Assembly (NCBI GenBank): GCA_020073265.1
Contig: JAIQFN010000004.1
Location: 62,001 to 126,000 of the forward strand
Source of the DNA: Terriglobia bacterium
GTDB lineage: Bacteria; Acidobacteriota; Terriglobia; Bryobacterales; Bryobacteraceae
Direction: 5' to 3'
DNA: 64,000 nucleotides
Positions within the stretch are counted from its first letter, which is position 1. Every line of letters begins with the position of its first letter. Shown piece by piece: positions 49,047 to 58,199 of the stretch. The notes below the pieces were generated by a model. It saw only the letters and a program-made list of their open reading frames with translations, was not told where the DNA came from and searched no databases. A program made the position numbers and the translations under genes.

Positions 49047-51272
49047 ATGCAGACACCCACGGATTTAGCCACCGCCACGACGACGACCAAGGTGGTGGTG
49101 GCCACCACCGTCGCGCTGACGTTCATCTCCTTCTGGCGAGCCGCGTCGGTGGTGCTGAACGACATGGCATCCACCATGTTTTACATCGGCGGGATAACGG
49201 AGCAGGCCATCGGCAAGCCGGCGCCCTGGATGGTGGTGGCTGTCATGCTGTTCAGCTTCGCGGTGCGGTCGGTGTACATGGAAAGCTGCAGCATGTTCGT
49301 ACGCGGCGGCGTGTACGTGGTGGTGCGCGACAGCATTGGCCCCATGGTCGCCAAGCTTTCGGTTTCCTCGCTGGTGGTGGATTATATTCTCACCGGGCCG
49401 ATCAGCGTGGTTGCGGCGGGGCAGTATCTGGGGCGGCTCTTGAACGAGCTCAGCGGGGCGCTGCATCAGGGCTGGAGCACGGACCCGAATGCGTTTTCGG
49501 TGTTTTTCAGCGTCGTGGTGACGGCGTACTTCTGGTGGAGCAACATCAAGGGAGTTCCCGAGTCGAGCGGCAAGGCGCTGCGGATCATGCAGATTACCAC
49601 CGTGATGGTGCTGATCCTGCTGATCTGGTGTCCGCTGACATTAGCGCTGCACCGAGGAGCGCAGCTTCCGCCGGCTCCGACGCCGTCCAATCTGCATCTG
49701 ACGCAGGAATCCTGGGGCTGGTTGAATGGCACGTTCCTGACCAGGATCTCGTTCGTGGTGGTGATGGTGGCGCTGGGGCACTCGTTGCTGGCCATGAGCG
49801 GCTTTGAAACGCTGGCGCAAGTTTACCGGGAGCTCGCGTATCCGAAGCTGAAGAACCTGCGCCTCACGGCCAATATCATCTGCACCTACAGCGTGGTGAG
49901 CACCGGGCTAATCTCGGTGTTCGCCGTCATGATCATCCCGGACAGCACGCGTAGCAACTATTTCGACAACATGATCGGCGGGCTGGTGATGAACCTGGCG
50001 GGACCCGAGTTGCTGAAGCTGGGGTTCCACATCTTCGTGGTGATCGTGGGCGTGCTGATTCTGGCGGGGGCGGTGAACACTTCGCTGATCGGCGTCAACG
50101 GCGTGCTGAACCGGGTGGCCGAAGACGGCGTGCTGCTGGACTGGTTCCGCAAGCCGCACCGCAAGTACGGCACGACGTTTCGCATCCTCAACACGATGGC
50201 GTTGCTGCAAATTGCAACCATCATCGCCAGCCGCGGCGACGTGCTGCTGCTGGGCGAGGCCTACGCTTTCGGCGTGGTGTGGAGCTTCGCGCTGAAGGCG
50301 CTGGGAGTGCTGGTGCTGCGGTATCAGCGGCATGACCAGGAATACAAGACGCCGTTCAACCTGACGGTGGGAGGGATCGAGATTCCCTTCGGCCTGGGCG
50401 CCACCACGCTGGTGCTGTTTCTGGTAGCGATCGCGAATCTGTTCACCAAGCGGATCGCGACCATTTATGGCGTGTCATTCACCATCGTGCTGTACGGGCT
50501 GTTCCTGGTTTCCGAGCGGGTGAACGCCGGCAAAAAGAACGAGCACCGCAGCGATCTGGAGAAGTTCAACCTGGAGCACCAGCCGCAAATCGGCTCGGAG
50601 GCGCTGGGGGTGCGGCCGGGATGCGTGCTGGTGGCGATCCGCGATTACCAGCGCATGTGGCATCTGCAGAAGGTGCTGGAGAAGACCAACCTGCGCCGGC
50701 AAGACATCGTAGTGATGACCGTGCGCCAGCTCTCGACCGGGGCTGGGGAATACGATTTGCGGGATGAGCAGCTCTTTGCGCACTACGAGCAGGAGCTATT
50801 CTCGCACGTGGTTTCCATGGCGGAAAAGCAGGGCAAGAGCGTGGAGCTGCTGGTGGTGCCGGCAGTGGATGTTTTCGACGCGATGGTGCAGACCGCTTCG
50901 AGACTCCAGGCCGCGCGGCTGGTGACGGGCGTATCGGCGCGCATGGAGTCCGAAGAGCTGGCGCAGCGCATCGGGCTGGCGTGGGAGCGCCTGCAATCGC
51001 CGCGCCACGCGTTTTCTCTGGAAGTGATCACGCAGGACCGGCCGTCGATTTACGTGAACCTGGGGCCGCATCCGCCGCGGCTGTGGCCGGAAGATCTGGA
51101 TCGGCTGCACAACCTTTGGCTGCGTTTGACGACGGAGTACGAGGTGGGTTCGAAGCTGCACCATCGCGACGTGGTGGGCCTGGCGTTGCAGCGGCTGGAG
51201 CACGAGCTCGACAGCGAGCAAAGAGCTCAGATTCTGGCGGACGTTGAGCGCATCGTCCAGAAGCACGAGTAA
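49047..51272 (+). CDS. APC superfamily permease with C-terminal USP-like domain (KimA-like)
   Basis: This is a 741-aa inner membrane transporter. Twelve hydrophobic segments run from about residue 12 to 490. Helix 1 has SVVLNDMASTMFYIGGITE, whose Asp lies where the APC/KimA group has SDALSS. Next come MFVRGGVYVVVRDSIG, LVVDYILTGPISVVAAGQYL and LLAMSGFETLAQVYRE. The last ~230 residues are cytoplasmic and USP-like (GCVLVAIRDYQRMWHLQKVL; VELLVVPAVDVFDAMVQTAS). This layout is that of the KimA potassium importers, though amino-acid transport cannot be excluded. The neighbouring KdpDE-like genes favour potassium. Confidence 0.85.
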   Translation: MQTPTDLATATTTTKVVVATTVALTFISFWRAASVVLNDMASTMFYIGGITEQAIGKPAPWMVVAVMLFSFAVRSVYMESCSMFVRGGVYVVVRDSIGPMVAKLSVSSLVVDYILTGPISVVAAGQYLGRLLNELSGALHQGWSTDPNAFSVFFSVVVTAYFWWSNIKGVPESSGKALRIMQITTVMVLILLIWCPLTLALHRGAQLPPAPTPSNLHLTQESWGWLNGTFLTRISFVVVMVALGHSLLAMSGFETLAQVYRELAYPKLKNLRLTANIICTYSVVSTGLISVFAVMIIPDSTRSNYFDNMIGGLVMNLAGPELLKLGFHIFVVIVGVLILAGAVNTSLIGVNGVLNRVAEDGVLLDWFRKPHRKYGTTFRILNTMALLQIATIIASRGDVLLLGEAYAFGVVWSFALKALGVLVLRYQRHDQEYKTPFNLTVGGIEIPFGLGATTLVLFLVAIANLFTKRIATIYGVSFTIVLYGLFLVSERVNAGKKNEHRSDLEKFNLEHQPQIGSEALGVRPGCVLVAIRDYQRMWHLQKVLEKTNLRRQDIVVMTVRQLSTGAGEYDLRDEQLFAHYEQELFSHVVSMAEKQGKSVELLVVPAVDVFDAMVQTASRLQAARLVTGVSARMESEELAQRIGLAWERLQSPRHAFSLEVITQDRPSIYVNLGPHPPRLWPEDLDRLHNLWLRLTTEYEVGSKLHHRDVVGLALQRLEHELDSEQRAQILADVERIVQKHE

Positions 51273-51284
51273 GGGGTCCGGCAT

Positions 51285-51290
51285 CATAAT
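51285..51290 (+). promoter_or_regulatory. -10-like CATAAT directly before the sensor kinase start
   Basis: CATAAT ends six bases before the GTG at 51297. No ribosome binding site is visible, so the kinase gene could also have its own leaderless transcript. Confidence 0.3.
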
Positions 51291-51296
51291 GAGTAC

Positions 51297-52841
51297 GTGA
51301 GCGGTACGGAGAACCAGCCGGAACACATCGGCGGGGACGATGTTGCGCAGTTCCCGGCAATCCCGCGAGGCCGGCGCGTGGCCCGCGAGCTTGCGGTAGC
51401 GGTGGCCATCATCGCCATCGCGACGCTGGTTGCGCTGGGCCTTCGCGCGAACGTGACGGCGACCAATCTCGTCATGGTCTACCTGCTGGGCGTGGTGGCG
51501 ATTGCCACGCGCTGTGGCAGGCAGATCGCGGTGCTGGCGTCATTTCTGAGCGTGGCGGCGTTCGATTTTTTTTGCGTCCCTCCCTATCTGACTTTTCGCG
51601 TGGACGATTATCAATACCTGATCACATTTCTGGGAATGCTGGTGGTGGCGTTGGTGATCAGCACGCAGACCGCGCGAATCCGGAAACAAGCGGCGGAGGC
51701 GGTGGGGCGGGTGGCCCGCACCGAAGTGCTGTATCGGCTGTCGCGGCGGCTGTCCGGCCAGTCGCAGGTTTTCGAGGTGGCTCGGGCGGCGGCGGAGTGT
51801 GCCGAGGAAGTATTTCAGACCGGCGTCGTTATTTTTCTGCCGGACGAGGGCAAGATCACTTTCCGGCGGCGATCCTCCGATCAATTGCCCATCCCCAGGG
51901 CCGAGGAGGCGGTGGCGCAATGGGTGTTCGATCACGCTGAGAAGGCGGGAAGCGGCACGCGGATGTTTGGCGACTCGACCGCGTTCTATCTGCCTTTGAA
52001 GGGCACGCGCGAGCGAGTGGGCGTGATGGGTTTGGTGAGCGCGGCGGATGCTTTCACGGGCGAGCAGATGCAGCTTCTGGAGATTTTCGCGCACCAAACC
52101 GCGCTGGCGATGGAGAGGACGCGCAGCCAGCACGCGGCCGAGGCGGCGAGAATCGAGATGCAGCGGGAGGAGATGCGAAGCTCGCTGTTGAGCGCGGTTT
52201 CGCACGACCTCCGGACGCCGCTGGCGTCGATCACAGGCGCGGCTTCCACGCTGCGGTCGCAAGGCGACAGACTGGAACCCGAGACGCGGAACGAGCTGCT
52301 GGAGAGCATTTCGGACGAAGCGGAACGCCTGAGCCGGCTGGTGAGCAATCTTCTGGACATGACGCGGCTGGAATCGGGCGTCGAGCTGCGCCGCGATCTC
52401 TACCCTCTGGAAGAAATTGTCGGGGCCGCGCTGCAACGGATGGAGCGTCAACTGCAGCGGCGGCAGGTGACCACCGATCTTCCCGACAGCCTGCCTCTGG
52501 TGTATGCCGACGACGTGCTGCTGGGGCAAGTAGTGGTGAATCTGCTGGAGAACGCGGTGAAGTACACGCCGGAGGGCACGCCCATCGAAGTGGCGGCGGA
52601 AGCGGGGACGCAGGCCATCACACTGGAGATTCGCGATCACGGCGCGGGTTTCGCTCCGGGCGAGGAAGGGCGGATCTTCGAGAAGTTCTATCGCGGGAAA
52701 TCCAAGGGCGCGCGAGGCGTGGGGCTGGGCCTGGCGATCTGCCGCGCGGTGATTGAAGCGCACCGCGGGACCATCGAAGCCTTCAACCGCTCGGGTGGCG
52801 GAGCTGTATTCCGGATTCGCCTTCCGCTGGCGGAAGTGTGA
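51297..52841 (+). CDS. KdpD-like sensor histidine kinase (lacking KdpD and USP domains)
   Basis: This 514-aa membrane kinase has four helices near residues 25-120 forming the DUF4118 domain of KdpD (VYLLGVVAIATRCGRQIAVL; FDFFCVPPYLTF). A GAF-like domain lies near 145-275. The HisKA domain has AVSHDLRTPLASI (phospho-His), followed by the ATPase with VVNLLENAVKYTP, LEIRDHGAGF and GVGLGLAICRAV. Compared with E. coli KdpD (894 aa) it lacks the N-terminal KdpD sensor and USP parts; a USP-like protein is encoded two genes upstream. It overlaps the response regulator gene by one base. Confidence 0.9.
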   Translation: MSGTENQPEHIGGDDVAQFPAIPRGRRVARELAVAVAIIAIATLVALGLRANVTATNLVMVYLLGVVAIATRCGRQIAVLASFLSVAAFDFFCVPPYLTFRVDDYQYLITFLGMLVVALVISTQTARIRKQAAEAVGRVARTEVLYRLSRRLSGQSQVFEVARAAAECAEEVFQTGVVIFLPDEGKITFRRRSSDQLPIPRAEEAVAQWVFDHAEKAGSGTRMFGDSTAFYLPLKGTRERVGVMGLVSAADAFTGEQMQLLEIFAHQTALAMERTRSQHAAEAARIEMQREEMRSSLLSAVSHDLRTPLASITGAASTLRSQGDRLEPETRNELLESISDEAERLSRLVSNLLDMTRLESGVELRRDLYPLEEIVGAALQRMERQLQRRQVTTDLPDSLPLVYADDVLLGQVVVNLLENAVKYTPEGTPIEVAAEAGTQAITLEIRDHGAGFAPGEEGRIFEKFYRGKSKGARGVGLGLAICRAVIEAHRGTIEAFNRSGGGAVFRIRLPLAEV

Positions 52842-53524
52842 TGAAACCGTTCATCCTGATCGTGGAGGACGATCCGCAGATCCGGCGTTTTTTGCGGGCC
52901 ACGCTGACCGCGGAGAGTTATCAATACCACGAGGCCGTTACCGCCGAGGACGGCATCGCGCAGGCCAATAGCCGGCGTCCCGACTTGATTCTGCTGGACC
53001 TCGGTCTGCCCGATCGCGACGGCCTGGAGGTGATTCGGCGGGTTCGCGAATCGAGCCAGATGCCGATCGTGGTGTTGTCGGCGCGCGGGCAGGAGAAGGA
53101 CAAGATCGCCGCTCTGGATTTGGGCGCGGACGACTACGTAGCCAAGCCCTTCAGCGTCGGCGAGCTGCTGGCGCGCATTCGCGCCGCTCTGCGCCGTTCA
53201 TCCGGAAGCGCGCAGGATGGGGCCGTGGTATGTTTCGGTCGGGTGGAAATCGATTTGGAAAAGCGGCTGGTCAAGGTGAATGGCGAGGAAGTTCACCTTA
53301 CGCCCAACGAGTACAAGCTGCTCCAGGTGCTGATCAAGCATCCGGGCAAGGTGCTCACGCAACAGCAGCTACTGAACGAGGTATGGGGGCCGAATCACCT
53401 GGACCAGGCGCAATATTTGCGGGTGTACATCGCGCAACTGCGGCGGAAGCTGGAGTCGGATCCGGCTCGGCCGAAGCACCTGCAAACCGAGCCAGGCATC
53501 GGCTACCGGCTCATCGTGGATTGA
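52841..53524 (+). CDS. KdpE-like OmpR-family response regulator
   Basis: This 227-aa protein has a receiver domain (1-120) with acidic pocket EDD (9-11), phospho-acceptor Asp53 in LLDLGLPDRDG and the conserved Lys in DDYVAKPFS. The C-terminal winged helix has LTPNEYKLLQVLIKHPGKVL and VYIAQLRRKLE ending in GYRLIV. It is closest in pattern to KdpE. ATG 52841 overlaps the kinase stop (TGATG) and has GGAAG upstream. It probably acts on the permease operon; no kdpFABC genes are in the window. Confidence 0.92.
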   Translation: MKPFILIVEDDPQIRRFLRATLTAESYQYHEAVTAEDGIAQANSRRPDLILLDLGLPDRDGLEVIRRVRESSQMPIVVLSARGQEKDKIAALDLGADDYVAKPFSVGELLARIRAALRRSSGSAQDGAVVCFGRVEIDLEKRLVKVNGEEVHLTPNEYKLLQVLIKHPGKVLTQQQLLNEVWGPNHLDQAQYLRVYIAQLRRKLESDPARPKHLQTEPGIGYRLIVD

Positions 53525-53552
53525 GCGCGCGGCGCCGAAGATGAGATGAGAC

Positions 53553-53592
53553 CGCCGGCCCGAAAGCGGACTCGCGAGCCGGCGATTGTTTT
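53553..53592 (+). terminator. Likely terminator after the two-component genes
   Basis: CGCCGGC (53553-53559) pairs with GCCGGCG (53578-53584) around an 18-base loop that has its own GC content. ATTGTTTTT follows. The hairpin is somewhat long for a standard terminator. Confidence 0.5.
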
Positions 53593-53599
53593 TGGAAGG

Positions 53600-53899
53600 C
53601 TAGATTTTTACGCTGTCGACCCTGATGGTGTCGCCTTCGACTTTTCCGGTGACAGTCACTTTCTGGCCGGCATGCTCAACCACCTTGGCTTGGTTGTCGA
53701 GCTGATAGATCTTGCCCTCTTCGGTAACGAGAACAGCCGGATCACCTCGCTTGATGCAGCTCTGCGCGCAGGACACGTTGCCCCGCATGGCGGGCTTGCT
53801 TGCGCACGACTTGTCGATGATGTATCCGGAAACGTCAGCGGCCATCGCGCTCAGCGCAAAGGTCGCGGTCAATGCGAAACCCGCAAATAGTTTGGTCAT
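53600..53899 (-). CDS. Small secreted protein (OB-fold-like, DUF5818-like)
   Basis: This is a 99-aa exported protein with signal MTKLFAGFALTATFALSAMA. The mature part reads DVSGYIIDKSCASKP, then CAQSCIKRGDPAVLV, DNQAKVVEHAGQKVTVTGKV and ends in RVDSVKI. Four cysteines may form disulfides or bind metal. The last half looks like a small beta-barrel seen in many acidobacterial secreted proteins of unknown role. AAGGAGG lies a few bases before the ATG. Confidence 0.8.
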   Translation of the reverse strand: MTKLFAGFALTATFALSAMAADVSGYIIDKSCASKPAMRGNVSCAQSCIKRGDPAVLVTEEGKIYQLDNQAKVVEHAGQKVTVTGKVEGDTIRVDSVKI

Positions 53900-53976
53900 G
53901 ATTCGCCTCCTTGAATCTAAGCCTGTACAACGGCGAGCGATTGAGTTTACCGTATTCGCTGGGCACAGGGCAAATC

Positions 53977-54017
53977 GCCGGCTAAAGCCGGTTTGCAGGC
54001 GGGATTGCCTGCCCCAC
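53977..54017. repeat. REP-like tandem-hairpin element, family 1, copy 2
   Basis: Two hairpins: CCGGCT/AGCCGG (53978-53991) and GCAGGC/GCCTGC (53995-54012), followed by CCCAC. It matches the element at 11514-11552 read on the other strand, both in order and in core sequence. Confidence 0.6.
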
Positions 54018-54140
54018 GGTGGTTTTCGCGCATGGTACTGTGCGACGCTGCGCAGAACGTTGGTTCTAAGTAGGCACTGTTGACAAGAGTTTGTGGAGAG
54101 GCCACCGGGTTGCAATGAGAAACACGGGGAGGTGACTCGA

Positions 54141-55352
54141 ATGCGGACCTTGCTGATCAGTCCTGACAAACAGCTCAACCGCGAGTTGGCGGCCGCGCTG
54201 GCGGCATACCCGGAAATCGACCTGGTGCGCCAGGTGGAAGCGTTTCCGGAGCCGGACGAATTCATGCGGATCATTCGGGCGCGGCGTCCGGACTTCGTGT
54301 TCATCTGCGTGGATGATTTTTTGCCGTTCAGCCTGTTAACCACCACCATCGACGACTGCATGCCGGGGCTTCCGGTGATCGGTGTGGGGCGCGAGGCGAA
54401 TCTGCTGCAACTGGTGCCCAAGCTGATGAGGCTGGGGGTTCGCGAACTGTTGACCGCTCCGATCACGCCGGAGAAGCTCACCGAAACGATCACATCCGTC
54501 GCGGGTCAACTGAGCAAGCATCCGGCGCCGCTGGCGCGGCTGGGGGACCTGTATGCGTTCTTGCCGGCGAAACCCGGCGTGGGTTCGTCGACTATCGCGA
54601 TCAGCACCAGTTGCGCGCTGGCGCACGAATTGAACGTCCGCACTCTGCTGCTGGATTGCGACCTGGCGGCCGGGGTCACGCGGTTTCTGCTGAAACTGGG
54701 GAACAGCTCTTCGATCGTGAATGTGTTGGCGAAGGCGGAGAGCCTGGACGAAGATTTGTGGTCGCAGATGGTTGGAAAATGGGACGGGCTGGACGTGCTG
54801 CACGCGGGCGAGCTGGATCCTCCGACGCGGCTGTCGGAAGCCAGCCTGGACGAAGTGCTGTCCCTGGCTCGGGCGCAATACGACACGATCTGCGCGGATC
54901 TGGCCAGCAGCATGGATCCGTTTTCAGTCCAGATCATGCGCGAGGCGCGGCGCATTTTCATGGTGACGACGCCCGAGCTGGTGCCATTGCACATGGCCGC
55001 GGACCGGCTGCGGCATCTGAACGAGTTGGGGTTGCGCGATAAGGTGAGCCTGCTGCTGAACCGGAAGAGCCCGGTGCGCACTGGTCTGACCGATGGCGAG
55101 GTAGCGCAACTGGTGGGTCTGCCGATCGCCCACCGGTTCTGGAACGACTATCCGGTGGTGCAAAGCGCGATTCTGGACGGCACGCCGGTTTCCTATCGAT
55201 CGAGCCTGGGGCAGAGCATCATGGACCTGGCGCGGTCGCTCATGCCGGGATCGGAATCAAGTAAAGCGAAAGCGCATCCGGTGGAGCATCGCAAGTTTCT
55301 GGAGTTCTTCCACGTGCCGGCGGCGCGGGAGCACGACGTCTGGCGCGACTGA
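54141..55352 (+). CDS. CpaE/TadZ-like MinD-type ATPase
   Basis: In this 403-aa protein residues 1-125 form a receiver-like alpha/beta domain (MRTLLISPDKQLNRELAAAL; RLGVRELLTAPITPEKLTET) without a clear phospho-Asp pattern. Residues 145-370 are a MinD/ParA-type ATPase with PAKPGVGSSTIAIS as deviant Walker A (no lysine before Ser-Thr), LLLDCDLAAG and MVTTPELVPLHMAADRLRHL. This is the CpaE/TadZ layout that places Flp/Tad pili at a cell pole. No other pilus genes are in the window, so its partner is elsewhere. GGGGAGGTGA precedes ATG 54141. Confidence 0.88.
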   Translation: MRTLLISPDKQLNRELAAALAAYPEIDLVRQVEAFPEPDEFMRIIRARRPDFVFICVDDFLPFSLLTTTIDDCMPGLPVIGVGREANLLQLVPKLMRLGVRELLTAPITPEKLTETITSVAGQLSKHPAPLARLGDLYAFLPAKPGVGSSTIAISTSCALAHELNVRTLLLDCDLAAGVTRFLLKLGNSSSIVNVLAKAESLDEDLWSQMVGKWDGLDVLHAGELDPPTRLSEASLDEVLSLARAQYDTICADLASSMDPFSVQIMREARRIFMVTTPELVPLHMAADRLRHLNELGLRDKVSLLLNRKSPVRTGLTDGEVAQLVGLPIAHRFWNDYPVVQSAILDGTPVSYRSSLGQSIMDLARSLMPGSESSKAKAHPVEHRKFLEFFHVPAAREHDVWRD

Positions 55353-55361
55353 GGGCCGCGG

Positions 55362-57224
55362 TTACTTCAGGTTGACAATGACGGCGTTGGCGGTGTGTCC
55401 GTCCACGGTGAGCAGCACGTTCGATTCGCCGCTACCACGCAGGCTCGGCGGCAATTGCACGTTCACCTGGTCGAGACCCTCGTATTGCAATTGGGGGCCG
55501 GCGTAGAGCACCGGTACGTTCACGCCGGCGATGGTCACCGAGACATTCGATAGCGAGCTGCGATTGCGGATGCCGGTGCCGTACAGGCTCAGGTACACAG
55601 GCGCGTTGACGCCCAGATTGATGGGCGTCGCAACGCAGCCGGAATGGTCGCACTGAAAGACCGGAATCGCCTGCGTCCCGGCGGCGGTGGCGGCGGCGAC
55701 TCCGATTCCGTTTCCGCTCATGCTGAACAACGTGGGCGCCACGGCTTGGATGTTTCCCGTGGTGGTGAGGGGCGCTGTGCTGCCTTGAATGGAAAATGTC
55801 GCGACGCCGGGCGCGGTGCCGTTCGGGATGACGAAGTTGATCTGCTGTGGCGAGGTGTAGTTCACGGTAGCCGGCCGTTCGATTCCCGCCGCATCTTTCA
55901 CGGTGACGCTTCCGCCCGGGAGATTGGATCCGAAAATCGACGCCAGCGAATTGGGCGTCACGGTGAGCGATCCGGCGGCGGCGGATTGCACGGTGAATGC
56001 CGAGTAGGCTCCGTAGTAGCGCGCCATCCAGTAGGGCAGGATGTAGTCGATGCCCGCGGTCTCGACGACTCCGGTGGTGCCGCCGGTGAGCTGGAAGGGA
56101 TCGCGCTGCCAGATGAAATCCGTCGGGGGCCGCAAGGGGACGGGGACCGGATCGCAGGCTTCGGAGCCGCACACAGCGACCTTGCCATGCAGGTCGACGA
56201 ACTGATCGCGCGAGGGGCGCTGCAGCCATTGGTCGAGCAGCGACAGGATGCGGGCGTCGCGCGCGGCGTTGGGGCCCGAGAGCGCGCGATCGATCACGTC
56301 GAAGAAGGCGTTCTGATGGCCGGCGGTAGGGTCGCGTATCAGGCCGTAGGCATCTTGGTAGATCCCGCGCGTGGAGCTGGTTTCCAGACGGACGAGGTTG
56401 AACAAGTTGATGTAGTCGAGGTTGAACTTGAAATACGAATCGTTGCTGGACGCGTCGATGGATAGGGGAAGATCGAGCGCACGCGTGTCGGCGTAGAGGC
56501 CGCGCTGATCGTCGTAGTAGGCCGAGAACTGATTGGGATTCACGTGGCGGCCGATCTGCACCAGGGCCAGGATCTGGTCGGGGCGCACCAGGAAAGTGGT
56601 GATGATGCTTCCGTCCGGCTGCACGACGGACCAATTGTGGAAGGTGAGGAAATGAATGAGGCGCGTCACCAGGTCGCTGATGGAATTCTTGGTGGCGAGA
56701 TCATCCACCATGTCGTAGGCGACGGCGAGTCCGAAGATGGCGCCGATGAACTGGTCGCGCGAGGTGTTTCCGATCCAGAACCAGGGGCTGGCCGGATGGA
56801 TGCCGTTGTTGGACTCTTCGCTCTGAATGCCGGCGGCGAAAGGTGAGGCGGCCCACACGATGCAGCGTCCCAGCAGGTTGTCGCCGGTGACGTCGGAGAG
56901 AGATTTCAGGCCCGCGATGGCTCGGGTGACGTTAGCGAGCGCGTCAGGAGAGCGCGTCACCTGATAGCGGAACGCTTCGGCGGCCAGATAGTGGCCGGTC
57001 CAGATGGCGGAATCGCCGGCGCGGGTGTAGCCGACGATCTGGTCGCTGGTGGAGGCGGCGTAGACGGGATCGAGTACGGTGAGGCCGAAGGGCGTGTGGC
57101 GCGCCTGAATGTTGGCGGAGATTCTGAGCGCGTCGGGTTCGGCGGCGCCGCCGCGGGCAGCAGAGAATAGCAGGGCTGTGCATGCGCCGGCCAAGCCGAG
57201 CAAACTTCGAGCAGTGCTGAGCAT
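55362..57224 (-). CDS. Secreted protein with helical N-terminal domain and TIGR03437 C-terminus
   Basis: This is a 620-aa exported protein with signal ending ARGGAAEP. Residues 45-400 are helix-rich and look like an alpha/alpha-toroid (GYTRAGDSAIWTGHYLAAEA; AYDMVDDLATKNSISDLVTR; WFWIGNTSRDQFIGAIFGLA). That fold is common in glycosidases and lyases, but I cannot name a family. Residues 410-620 are TIGR03437 (LASIFGSNLPGGSVTV; QINFVIPNGTAPGVATFSIQ; APVYLSLYGTGI; LDQVNVQLPPSL). Confidence 0.82.
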   Translation of the reverse strand: MLSTARSLLGLAGACTALLFSAARGGAAEPDALRISANIQARHTPFGLTVLDPVYAASTSDQIVGYTRAGDSAIWTGHYLAAEAFRYQVTRSPDALANVTRAIAGLKSLSDVTGDNLLGRCIVWAASPFAAGIQSEESNNGIHPASPWFWIGNTSRDQFIGAIFGLAVAYDMVDDLATKNSISDLVTRLIHFLTFHNWSVVQPDGSIITTFLVRPDQILALVQIGRHVNPNQFSAYYDDQRGLYADTRALDLPLSIDASSNDSYFKFNLDYINLFNLVRLETSSTRGIYQDAYGLIRDPTAGHQNAFFDVIDRALSGPNAARDARILSLLDQWLQRPSRDQFVDLHGKVAVCGSEACDPVPVPLRPPTDFIWQRDPFQLTGGTTGVVETAGIDYILPYWMARYYGAYSAFTVQSAAAGSLTVTPNSLASIFGSNLPGGSVTVKDAAGIERPATVNYTSPQQINFVIPNGTAPGVATFSIQGSTAPLTTTGNIQAVAPTLFSMSGNGIGVAAATAAGTQAIPVFQCDHSGCVATPINLGVNAPVYLSLYGTGIRNRSSLSNVSVTIAGVNVPVLYAGPQLQYEGLDQVNVQLPPSLRGSGESNVLLTVDGHTANAVIVNLK

Positions 57225-57316
57225 CCTCGCCGATGGCCCCTCACAATCGACGGACCAGGTGAGGAAAACGTTTCACCAAAGGAGGCGGGATGCTGCCTAG
57301 AAGGCGATTCCCAGCA

Positions 57317-57931
57317 TCAGCCCGACTTCGTTCTTACGCACGGATCGTTCGAGCCGCCCCAGCGCGTGTAGCGGACCTGGGGCAGCAGGTCGAGGCGGCT
57401 GATGCGATAGCGGAAACCGGCCGCGAAGGTGGCGCCGACTTGCGCGTCGGACCGGAAATGATCCTGGAACGAAAATGTTTGCGCGACGCCGTTGGAATCG
57501 ACGGTGGTGTCTTTGCCCGACTCGTGAATTCCGGCGACGCGGAACGCCCAGCCGGTGCCGATGAAGGGCTGCAGAGCCGACGTGCGCGGCCGGAAATAAT
57601 ACTTGCCGAGAAACGGGAATTCCCAGACGTTGGCGCGCTGGCGTGCCGCGAAGGCGACGATCCCGGCCCCGATGACGGTGATGTTGTTGTCGAGTTGGAA
57701 GGTGAAGCTGTTGCCGAGGCGTTGGTACAGAGCGTCGGCTTCGAGCGCAAGGCGGCCGGGAAAACGGACTTCAATGGATGGGCCGATAGTGTAGGGCCGC
57801 GATTCTTCGCGACCGCCGGTGGTGCGGTCGATCAGCGGAACGCCGCCCAGGGCGCCGACGGACACGGCTTGTCCGGGCGCAGCGCGGACGGCCGCAATCA
57901 ACAAGAGGACAAATAGTGCCTGTTTTTTCAT
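57317..57931 (-). CDS. Outer membrane beta-barrel protein, frameshifted at its C-terminus
   Basis: This is a 204-aa exported protein with signal MKKQALFVLLLIAAVRAAPG. Alternating strands (VRFPGRLALEADALYQRLGN; FPFLGKYYFRPRTSALQPFI; AQVGATFAAGFRYRISRLDL) match small outer membrane barrels. The frame ends in an unlikely NDPCVRTKSG. One base shift at about 57336-57341 gives RKNEVGLMLGIAF and a stop at 57297, the normal last strand with terminal Phe that the BAM machinery recognises. The restored span is 3n+2 bases, so one base is missing (211 residues if fixed). Confidence 0.8.
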   Translation of the reverse strand: MKKQALFVLLLIAAVRAAPGQAVSVGALGGVPLIDRTTGGREESRPYTIGPSIEVRFPGRLALEADALYQRLGNSFTFQLDNNITVIGAGIVAFAARQRANVWEFPFLGKYYFRPRTSALQPFIGTGWAFRVAGIHESGKDTTVDSNGVAQTFSFQDHFRSDAQVGATFAAGFRYRISRLDLLPQVRYTRWGGSNDPCVRTKSG

Positions 57932-58199
57932 GCGATGGCGGTAGCACGCGCGACGCCATCGGTGCGCTTTGTGTTTTGTTGCGGTTTACCGGATGCGGGT
58001 GTGATGCGCTCGCACGCGTGTGAATCGGGCGCCGTGACGCACAGGATCAGGCGATCGAAATTGGAAGTTCTTTAACGCCGCAAGGTGTGGTTTGAAATTC
58101 CGAATCACTGGCCGGGTCGCGACGTGGGTACTGATGAGCCAGCGATCCATTCGGGCAACTGGTATCATAACTTTCTGAAACACAACCAGGAGGTTTCGT

